From NCBI GenBank assembly GCA_002319875.1, contig DCFS01000117.1, forward strand, positions 1 through 5,145: a stretch of 5,145 bases of DNA. The letters are read 5' to 3'. Position 1 is the first letter of the stretch, and every line of letters starts with the position of its first letter. Shown here one piece after another: positions 1-5,145 of the stretch. The notes below the pieces were generated by a model, which saw nothing but the letters and a program-made list of their open reading frames with translations, searched no databases and was not told the DNA's origin. The DNA comes from Treponema sp. UBA1798 (GTDB lineage: Bacteria > Spirochaetota > Spirochaetia > Treponematales > Treponemataceae). A program made the position numbers and the translations under genes.

Positions 1-41
1 CCTGGAAAACAGGACCTTTTATTCGCAGATATATCCAAGGC

Positions 42-70
42 TTGACATTCACTTGCAATGTTCATACAAT
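42..70 (+). promoter_or_regulatory. Sigma-70-type promoter of gap
   Basis: A perfect -35 hexamer TTGACA (42-47) is followed after exactly 17 bp by TACAAT (65-70), a five-of-six match to the -10 consensus. Transcription would begin near 77, giving a leader of about 35 nt before ATG 112. An overlapping weaker alternative is TTGCAA (53-58) with TGTAAT (75-80). The near-consensus sequence fits the high expression expected of a glycolytic gene. The promoter also rules out the in-frame ATG at 58 as a translation start, because that codon lies upstream of the predicted transcript. Confidence 0.8.
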
Positions 71-79
71 TCATTGTAA
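53..79. promoter_or_regulatory. Dyad symmetry over the gap promoter, possible operator
   Basis: Two nested inverted repeats cover the -10 region and transcription start. One is perfect: TACAAT (65-70), a 2-nt spacer, then ATTGTA (73-78). The other is TTGCAATG (53-60), an 11-nt spacer, then CATTGTAA (72-79), with seven of eight positions symmetric. Their position would suit a repressor that blocks RNA polymerase, but AT-rich promoters make such dyads by chance, and I cannot name a regulator. Confidence 0.3.
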
Positions 80-95
80 TACTATCTTTCAAGTA

Positions 96-102
96 TAAGG
101 AG
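96..102 (+). promoter_or_regulatory. Ribosome binding site deciding the gap start
   Basis: TAAGGAG lies 9 nt before ATG 112. It is a strong Shine-Dalgarno match and, with the MIKVGINGFGRIG N-terminus typical of the family, fixes the start at 112 rather than at ATG 58. Confidence 0.85.
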
Positions 103-111
103 TCACAGACT

Positions 112-1146
112 ATGATTAAGGTCGGTATTAACGGTTTCGGACGCATTGGCCGCATGGTTTTCCGTGCTGCAGTTTCCAACTTCAAAAAGGATATTCAGAT
201 TGTCGGTATTAACGATCTGCTTGCCTTCAATAAGGCTGATCCTTCAAAAATGCTTATCGATTATCTTGAGTATCTGCTTAAATATGATTCAGTGCATGGC
301 CGTTTTGACGGCGATGTAAAGGTTGAAGGGAACTGCCTTGTTGTCAACGGAAACAAAATCCGCGTTTTTGCGGAAAAAGATCCCGCAAATATAAAGTGGG
401 GTGAAGTTGGCGCAGACGTCGTCGTTGAATCAACCGGTTTCTTCCTTACCGATGAAGCTGCACGTGCGCATATCCGCGGCGGTGCGAAGAAAGTTGTAAT
501 CTCGGCTCCCTCAAAAGATGATACACCGATGTTTGTTTATGGTGTTAACGACAAGTCTTATAAGGGACAGGATATTATTTCCAATGCGTCCTGCACGACA
601 AACTGTCTTGCACCACTTGCCAAAGTTATTAATGATGCATTTGGAATTAAACGTGGTCTTATGACGACTGTTCATGCTACAACCGGTACACAGCTTACCG
701 TTGATGGTCCTTCCAAAGGCGGTAAAGACTGGAGAGGCGGCCGCTCCGTATATAACAATATCATTCCGTCTTCAACGGGTGCAGCAAAAGCTGTCGGCAA
801 AGTTATTCCTGAACTTAACGGGAAACTGACCGGTATGTCAATGCGCATTCCTGCTCCTGATGTTTCTGTTGTAGATCTGACCGTAGAACTGAACAAACCT
901 GCCAGTTATGATGAAATCAAGGCAGCGGTAAAGAAAGCGTCAGAAGGCAGTCTTAAAGGCGTTCTTGCCTATACAGAGGATGAAGTAGTTTCTACCGATT
1001 TCCGCGGCGACAGCCATACATCTATTTTTGATGCAAAAGCAGGTATTTCTCTGGATCCGACATTCGTAAAGCTCGTTTCATGGTATGACAATGAATGGGG
1101 CTATTCAAATAAACTCTGTGAAATGATTCGTGTCATTGCAAAATAA
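112..1146 (+). CDS. gap: Glyceraldehyde-3-phosphate dehydrogenase, type I, NAD-dependent
   Basis: This cytosolic glycolytic enzyme oxidises and phosphorylates glyceraldehyde 3-phosphate to 1,3-bisphosphoglycerate with NAD+, normally as a homotetramer. The 344-residue product is full length. Visible elements are the Rossmann motif GFGRIG (8-13), N34-D35 at the adenosine-ribose site (D35 favours NAD over NADP), the catalytic motif NASCTTNC with nucleophile C161, base H188 in TTVHATTG, the phosphate-site segments SSTGAAKA (220-227) and R245, and WYDNEWGYS (324-332) with N327 at the nicotinamide. From memory it resembles the E. coli GapA/eukaryotic GapC branch rather than the Borrelia-like branch. 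It is longer than the 331-residue E. coli GapA because of about 10 extra residues after ND (roughly 37-50) and a two-residue expansion, KGG at 202-204, before KDWRGGR. It has its own promoter and terminator, so it is probably monocistronic. The assignment is essentially certain. Confidence 0.98.
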   Translation: MIKVGINGFGRIGRMVFRAAVSNFKKDIQIVGINDLLAFNKADPSKMLIDYLEYLLKYDSVHGRFDGDVKVEGNCLVVNGNKIRVFAEKDPANIKWGEVGADVVVESTGFFLTDEAARAHIRGGAKKVVISAPSKDDTPMFVYGVNDKSYKGQDIISNASCTTNCLAPLAKVINDAFGIKRGLMTTVHATTGTQLTVDGPSKGGKDWRGGRSVYNNIIPSSTGAAKAVGKVIPELNGKLTGMSMRIPAPDVSVVDLTVELNKPASYDEIKAAVKKASEGSLKGVLAYTEDEVVSTDFRGDSHTSIFDAKAGISLDPTFVKLVSWYDNEWGYSNKLCEMIRVIAK

Positions 1147-1171
1147 GTTCTGTATCTAAACAGATCTGATG

Positions 1172-1207
1172 AAGGCCGTCCGGAGTAAAACCGGGCGGCT
1201 TTTTGTT
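1172..1207 (+). terminator. Intrinsic terminator of gap
   Basis: GCCGTCCGG (1175-1183) pairs with CCGGGCGGC (1191-1199) across a 7-nt loop, with one G-U wobble. The stem can extend outward by G-U and two A-U pairs. It is followed by a T-rich run (1200-1207, interrupted by one G). It sits 25 nt after the gap stop and should separate gap from the downstream operon. Confidence 0.9.
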
Positions 1208-1212
1208 ATAAT
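1204..1212 (+). promoter_or_regulatory. Extended -10 promoter candidate for the envelope operon
   Basis: TGTTATAAT is a perfect TATAAT hexamer (1207-1212) preceded by the extended -10 TG dinucleotide at the right spacing. The -35 position (about 1184-1189, AGTAAA) is poor, as is usual for extended -10 promoters. The transcript would start near 1219 and have a leader of about 87 nt before ATG 1306. The element overlaps the T-tract of the gap terminator. This is the best core-promoter match for the downstream genes. Confidence 0.5.
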
Positions 1213-1267
1213 GCTGACTTAACTTTCTGTGTCCTTTTTTTGTTCTTCATTCTCAGTATCTGTTTTC

Positions 1268-1296
1268 TTGACAAAGAAAATGAATATGGGGACAAT
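1268..1296 (+). promoter_or_regulatory. Second promoter candidate next to the start codon
   Basis: A perfect TTGACA (1268-1273) is followed after 17 bp by GACAAT (1291-1296), a four-of-six -10 match. Transcription would start near 1303, only about 3 nt before ATG 1306, so the message would be nearly leaderless. That would fit the lack of a good ribosome binding site, but the weak -10 and the rarity of leaderless starts in many bacteria keep confidence low. Confidence 0.3.
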
Positions 1297-1309
1297 AAAA
1301 GCATTATGA
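1280..1309 (+). CDS. Possible nine-codon upstream ORF overlapping the next start
   Basis: ATG 1280 opens a frame encoding MNMGTIKAL, ending at TGA 1307-1309. That stop overlaps ATG 1306 in an ATGA arrangement, the classic geometry for translational coupling by re-initiation. The downstream gene lacks a convincing ribosome binding site of its own, which makes coupling plausible. Against it, the mini-ORF also has only a weak purine stretch (AAAGAAA) directly before its start, and so short a frame arises easily by chance. It could be translated only from the upstream promoter candidate (near 1207), not from the one whose transcript would begin near 1303. Confidence 0.2.
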   Translation: MNMGTIKAL

Positions 1310-3951
1310 ACAGCAGAAAAAAAAATGGTGTTGTACGTTTCTTCCTGTCAATGCTGTGGATTGTCGCGATTGCAGTATTTTCCCTTCTGGGCTGGCTTTC
1401 TTTTTCCGTACTTGATCGTGTATCTTCTCTTTCCGTAATTCCGCGGAAATATTCATTATATATACATACTGACGCTGCGTGGAAATCCGTTGAACCGCTT
1501 ATTGATCTTCAGGCCGCCGATGTACTGCTTTCTGTTGCAGAGTATGCCCCTTTCCGTACTGCTTTTATGGAACTTCGTTCTTCACCTTTGCGTTCCAGAC
1601 GCTGGTTTACATGGGCCGCGTCGCGCCGTGTTGATGTTGCACTGTATGGTGCTACTACAGATAAAATCAGGGATTTTACTGCTGTAGTTGATATGGGGGT
1701 GCTTTCCGGAGTGACGCGGCTTGCAGGATTCTTTTTACCCCGTATGAATATTCCGGGACTTTCATATATCCAGGAAGAGGGCTCTTCTCATTTTGAATAT
1801 AGAAGTGACGGCCACATTTTTTATTTCAAACCGTATCATAATTTAATCGTTCTATCCGGATCTCCGGAGTTGTTCCGGACTGCCGTCCGGGGGAACAATG
1901 GCAGTTCATATACTGCTGCAGAACGGAAATTACTCACGGAAAAAAATGATCAGCCGTTCAGAGTTGTCGCTGATGCCCGGGAATTTGCACTTGCTTTTTC
2001 CGGACAGAATCCTGTATTGACAGGAATATCGCAACTGCTGGAACCGGGAACGCTCAGTGTTGTTTCTTTTGGTATTTCTGACTCTGCGGTCAATATGACT
2101 GCTAAATTTCCTCTGGACTTTTCCGCAAATGACAGCTCGCCCTTTAATACTCTTTTGTCCCGCGATTCTCAGCTTCCTGCTCTTCTTACACGAATGAGTG
2201 ATGTAGTCCAGTATTATACACTGATCAATGCCGGATCGCTTGCGGAGCTGAAAACGGCGTTATTTCAGTTTTTACCGGACAAAGAAAAAAATGATGCAGC
2301 CTGGAATAAGGCAGAGTCACTGTGCCATACGTTCTTTTCCCTTTCACTGGAAGATATTATCTTTTCATGGACCGGAAAGGAATTTGCCGCTTTGGGAATT
2401 GAAGGTCAGAATGATCCTGTTTTTGTCCTTCAGATTGCTGATGAAACGCAGAGGAAAAATATTTTTGAAAAGGTACTGTCTTCCATTATAATAAAGGATG
2501 ATACGAGCCTGATTCTCGGCGGTGTCCGTCTGCCGCGGCTGGTGCTGCCCGATTTTATTCAGGGAATACTTTCTGTATTCGGTGTAAAACTGCCGTCTCC
2601 TTATTATATAGTGCAGGATGGTTATATGTACTTTTCAGAATCTCCGGAAAGCCTTTCTGCTCTGTACACGTCTGTCAATCATGGCCGGCGGATTGCAGCA
2701 AATAAAGACTGGCAGGCTGTTTCTTCCCTGCAGAGTGCGTCTTCAACCGTCAGCCTGTATTATAATCTGGAAAGAAGTGTTCCTTTTTTTCTGAGAACTG
2801 CCGGAAGTTTTACAAAAGTGCTTGAACTGTATAACCGGGGACGCTGTGATATCCGGATAAAGAATTCCGTTTTGATATGTCAGTTACAGGCTGCTGCCCG
2901 CCGTTCCGGTGATATGCGGTCCGTTCCCGGATTTCCTGTTTCTCTTGCCGGTACACCTGATTCTGATCTGCAGACGGAACCGGGTAAAAATCCTGGTGCT
3001 GTATTCTGGACGGAAAACGGTACGACGGTAAAGTCTCTTGAACTTTCCGGAATGTCTTCAATGGAACAGAAAATGACTGATACCTGTATGATTGTATCTG
3101 CGGCAGAGAATCTTCCGGGTGGTGGCGTACTATGGGGAGTTACGTCTCAGGGGGCGGTGTATCTTTTTAACCGCCAGCTGGAAAATATTGATGGCTTCCC
3201 TGTCGTTACCGGAGAAATTCCTTCTGCCCGTCCTTCAGCTGTCGGAAAAACACTTCTGGTTCCATTGAATGGAGGTAAAGTGTGCATTATTTCTGATAAT
3301 GGAGAAAAGAAAATACTTGAGCTGCCTGTTACCGGATCTTTTAAATCTGCTCCGGGTGTACTTGGCAGTATCGCGGCACTTTACGATAAAGGTTTTTCAG
3401 GGGAAATTTTTTTTATTGAAGACGGTGTATGTACTAACGGTACGTCGCCATTGGAAGTATCCGGTATAGCCTTCGGTTCTCCGGCAATGGCACAGATACA
3501 AAAGAAATTATATACCGGCTTTATTACTCAGGCAGGCCTGTTGTATCTATGGGCAGATGGGGAACCCGCACATGGATTCCCGAAAAAAATCGATGGTGTA
3601 TTTTATCATAATGTGGTGGTTGCCGGAGAGTATTTTTTTGCTTTGTCGGCTGAAGGAAAACTGTTCCGGATAGACAGAGATGGTACCGTTACTTCGATTG
3701 CACTGCCATGGGGAACGGCTCAAAATGGGTCGCTTACTGCTGCGGATCCGGAAGGCAGCGGAAAAGATAAGCTTTATGTCGGAACCGATGGCAATGTATT
3801 GTACGGTTTCAGTCAGAATCTTGAAATGCTGTCTGATTTCCCGTTGGCGGGCTGGGGAACTCCGGTTTTTGCAGATGTAAACGGGGACCGCAATAAAGAC
3901 TGTATAGTACTTACTGTGGATAAAAAACTTACTGCCTGGAATCTGAGATAA
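1306..3951 (+). CDS. Membrane-anchored protein with DUF3352-like modules and C-terminal beta-propeller
   Basis: The function is unknown. The 881-residue product has an RKK-containing N-terminus and one hydrophobic helix (about 12-34) without a clear cleavage site, so it is probably a signal anchor with the rest outside the cytoplasmic membrane. Residues about 45-240 and 300-545 look like two copies of an alpha/beta module recalling DUF3352: compare NLIVLSGSPELFRTAV (179-194) with DGYMYFSESPESLSAL (438-453), the latter preceded by EDIIFSWTGKEF (349-360) and VFVLQIAD (372-379). Residues about 565-881 form a probable seven- or eight-bladed propeller with repeated strands such as GAVYLFNRQLENIDGFP (616-632), LLYLWADGEPAHGFP (745-759) and NVLYGFSQNLEMLSDFP (830-846). 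DVNGDRNKD (857-865) resembles an integrin/FG-GAP calcium loop. I prefer ATG 1306 over TTG 1240, which has no ribosome binding site and would put 22 polar residues before the anchor. It is followed by a lipoprotein gene after 16 nt. Domain calls are from visible pattern only. Confidence 0.85.
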   Translation: MNSRKKNGVVRFFLSMLWIVAIAVFSLLGWLSFSVLDRVSSLSVIPRKYSLYIHTDAAWKSVEPLIDLQAADVLLSVAEYAPFRTAFMELRSSPLRSRRWFTWAASRRVDVALYGATTDKIRDFTAVVDMGVLSGVTRLAGFFLPRMNIPGLSYIQEEGSSHFEYRSDGHIFYFKPYHNLIVLSGSPELFRTAVRGNNGSSYTAAERKLLTEKNDQPFRVVADAREFALAFSGQNPVLTGISQLLEPGTLSVVSFGISDSAVNMTAKFPLDFSANDSSPFNTLLSRDSQLPALLTRMSDVVQYYTLINAGSLAELKTALFQFLPDKEKNDAAWNKAESLCHTFFSLSLEDIIFSWTGKEFAALGIEGQNDPVFVLQIADETQRKNIFEKVLSSIIIKDDTSLILGGVRLPRLVLPDFIQGILSVFGVKLPSPYYIVQDGYMYFSESPESLSALYTSVNHGRRIAANKDWQAVSSLQSASSTVSLYYNLERSVPFFLRTAGSFTKVLELYNRGRCDIRIKNSVLICQLQAAARRSGDMRSVPGFPVSLAGTPDSDLQTEPGKNPGAVFWTENGTTVKSLELSGMSSMEQKMTDTCMIVSAAENLPGGGVLWGVTSQGAVYLFNRQLENIDGFPVVTGEIPSARPSAVGKTLLVPLNGGKVCIISDNGEKKILELPVTGSFKSAPGVLGSIAALYDKGFSGEIFFIEDGVCTNGTSPLEVSGIAFGSPAMAQIQKKLYTGFITQAGLLYLWADGEPAHGFPKKIDGVFYHNVVVAGEYFFALSAEGKLFRIDRDGTVTSIALPWGTAQNGSLTAADPEGSGKDKLYVGTDGNVLYGFSQNLEMLSDFPLAGWGTPVFADVNGDRNKDCIVLTVDKKLTAWNLR

Positions 3952-3956
3952 ATTGC

Positions 3957-3961
3957 AGGAG
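3957..3961 (+). promoter_or_regulatory. Ribosome binding site deciding the lipoprotein start
   Basis: AGGAG lies 6 nt before ATG 3968 and just after the TAA of the upstream gene. It selects ATG 3968 over the in-frame TTG at 3953, which lies upstream of it. Confidence 0.8.
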
Positions 3962-3967
3962 AATCTG

Positions 3968-5101
3968 ATGAATGGATATTCTGTTGTTTTAACAAAGGTT
4001 TTTGTATTGAGCCTTAATGCTATATTGCTTTTAACTTCCTGCACGTCTTTACAACAGGATGTATCTATTCCGGTCAGGCAGTCGGAAAACTCTGCTGATG
4101 TTATTGCCATAGAAACGAGACTGGCGGTCCTGGATGCGGCAACATTTATGCCTGATGACAAAACTGAAACGGCAGACCGGAATGCAGCCTGTGCAGTTCT
4201 TATCGATGATGTTGATGCACTGTTGTCTGCCCCTGAAATCAGTAAATCCGTACAGGCCCGTTTTTGGGCTCTGAAAGGGAGAATACTTCTTCTTTCCGGT
4301 AAAAAATCGCGTGCACGTTCCTGCTGGAATACTGCCAGCGTTTTGTTTGGTGCAGATCCGCAGACGGTGATTTTAGGGGCCAGACTCGGAGAGCCTGTCG
4401 ATCTGGATAAACAGATTGCTGCCAGTGACGAGCGGGCATTGCTGCTGCTTGAACGTGCTCTGCGGCGGTATACAGCCGGGCAGTTCTCTGGGGCTGTTGC
4501 AGATTTTGATACGGCCTTTATGACCCTGGAACCTTTTTACAGGACAGCTTATGGGGGCGTTCGTGACCGTGCCTGGAAGTTTCATACTGCGATACCGGCA
4601 CAAGAGGGGAAAGATGCTTCCATACTGCAGTATCAGAATATTACGGTTTCCGAGATGATGCTGGCAGCCCAGCAGACATCTGATATTCTTTTTAATTATA
4701 CAGCCGGAAAAAATCTTTCTGAAAAAGTTTTGTTTAACAAATTGACAGGAGCCGGTCTCGTTTCTCCTGTATCTGCTGCATTCAGTGCTGATACTGTCCT
4801 TGCTGCTGACCAGAAGGCTACAAGAATTATCTGTGCCCGGTTTCTCTGGAATCTCTATATTGCGACAAAGGAGGATCCTGCGTCAGCGCTCCGGTATTCA
4901 AGGATATACCGCAAGACTTCGGGGCTGCAGAGTCCTATACCTGATATTCCGCTTGACTCTCCTGACTTTGATGCAGCTGCCGGTTGTGTTGAAACAGAAC
5001 TGATGGATCTGCCTGACGGCGTACATTTTTTTCCAGATCGTTGTGTTGATGCTGTAGATTTTTGCAGATGGCTTTCATATATAAAACAGCCGCTCCGATG
5101 A
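3968..5101 (+). CDS. Probable lipoprotein with TPR-like repeats
   Basis: I do not recognise this 377-residue protein as a named family. A hydrophobic segment (11-23) ends in LTSC with C25 as the likely lipidated cysteine. Only one positive charge (K10) precedes it, so the signal is slightly weak but consistent with signal peptidase II processing. The mature part is mostly helical. Residues 97-130 (RFWALKGRILLLSGKKSRAR and onward to FGADP) and about 157-190 (ALRRYTAGQFSGAVADFDTA) have the spacing of TPR helices, typical of protein-protein scaffolds. The C-terminus has cysteines at 340, 359 and 366 and the segment VDAVDFCRWLSYI (360-372), which faintly recalls a stretch of formylglycine-generating-enzyme-type domains but ends 5 residues later. 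It follows the propeller gene after 16 nt with no terminator or promoter visible between, so the two are very probably co-transcribed and act in the same compartment. Confidence 0.85.
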   Translation: MNGYSVVLTKVFVLSLNAILLLTSCTSLQQDVSIPVRQSENSADVIAIETRLAVLDAATFMPDDKTETADRNAACAVLIDDVDALLSAPEISKSVQARFWALKGRILLLSGKKSRARSCWNTASVLFGADPQTVILGARLGEPVDLDKQIAASDERALLLLERALRRYTAGQFSGAVADFDTAFMTLEPFYRTAYGGVRDRAWKFHTAIPAQEGKDASILQYQNITVSEMMLAAQQTSDILFNYTAGKNLSEKVLFNKLTGAGLVSPVSAAFSADTVLAADQKATRIICARFLWNLYIATKEDPASALRYSRIYRKTSGLQSPIPDIPLDSPDFDAAAGCVETELMDLPDGVHFFPDRCVDAVDFCRWLSYIKQPLR

Positions 5102-5114
5102 AAACTGCTTATCG

Positions 5115-5143
5115 TTGAATATTTCGTGAAAAGACATTATAGT
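5115..5143 (+). promoter_or_regulatory. Promoter candidate for a gene beyond the window
   Basis: TTGAAT (5115-5120) is followed after 17 bp by TATAGT (5138-5143), matching the two consensus hexamers at four and five of six positions with ideal spacing. Transcription would start just past the window end. No terminator is visible between the lipoprotein stop and this element, so read-through from the operon is also possible. Confidence 0.45.
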
Positions 5144-5145
5144 GA

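Noticed and set aside
1..22. Short stem CCTG-GAAAA-CAGG followed by a T-rich run at the window edge
   Set aside because: It could be the end of a terminator for the preceding gene, but four base pairs and the cut-off edge are not enough to call it.
58..111. In-frame N-terminal extension of GAPDH from ATG 58
   Set aside because: The codon lies between the -35 and -10 elements, upstream of the predicted transcript, has no ribosome binding site, and would add 18 residues absent from the family.
1240..1305. Extension of the propeller protein from TTG 1240
   Set aside because: There is no ribosome binding site before it (a T-run instead), and the added residues would precede a normal RKK-plus-helix signal anchor.
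1872..1896. Hairpin CCGGAC-TGCC-GTCCGG with further GTT/AAC pairing inside the propeller gene
   Set aside because: It is a good stem but has no T-tract and lies within coding sequence rich in TCCGG from serine-glycine and proline-glycine codons, so it is likely chance.
3547..4161. Minus-strand open frame of 204 codons
   Set aside because: It lies opposite the end of the propeller gene and the start of the lipoprotein gene, shows no recognisable domain, and its residue composition looks like an antisense shadow.
5098..5115. ATG overlapping the lipoprotein stop as ATGA
   Set aside because: The frame ends after six codons (ATG to TGA), so no coupled gene starts here.

Overview
The window (5145 bp, all genes on the + strand) looks like chromosomal DNA from a bacterium of moderate GC content. 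Three genes are supported. I lean towards a spirochaete, probably Treponema-like, because of the spirochaetal flavour of the lipoprotein signal (LTSC lipobox), the large membrane-anchored hypothetical protein and the overall codon style. This assignment is inference and is not proven by any single marker.

Region 1 (1-1207) is a self-contained transcription unit for glyceraldehyde-3-phosphate dehydrogenase. It has a sigma-70-type promoter (TTGACA, 17-bp spacer, TACAAT), an imperfect dyad over the -10 region, a strong ribosome binding site, the gap gene from ATG 112, and an intrinsic terminator. The true start is 112. An in-frame upstream ATG at 58 lies inside the promoter and cannot be used from it.

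Region 2 (1204-5101) is a two-gene operon of uncharacterised envelope proteins. The first gene (ATG 1306) encodes an 881-residue protein with one N-terminal membrane anchor, two tandem modules resembling the DUF3352 type of extracytoplasmic domain, and a C-terminal beta-propeller made of repeats ending in GFP-like motifs with a calcium-loop-like DVNGDRNKD. The second gene follows after 16 nt with its own ribosome binding site. It encodes a 377-residue probable lipoprotein with TPR-like helical repeats. Both products should sit in the envelope outside the cytoplasm, so they may work together as a scaffold or assembly complex, but their function is unknown. The start region of the first gene is unusual. 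It has no good Shine-Dalgarno sequence, two candidate promoters (one in the tail of the gap terminator, one that would start transcription almost on the ATG), a nine-codon mini-ORF overlapping the start as ATGA, and a nine-A homopolymer four codons in.

Region 3 (5102-5145) contains no gene but shows a plausible promoter for whatever follows the window.
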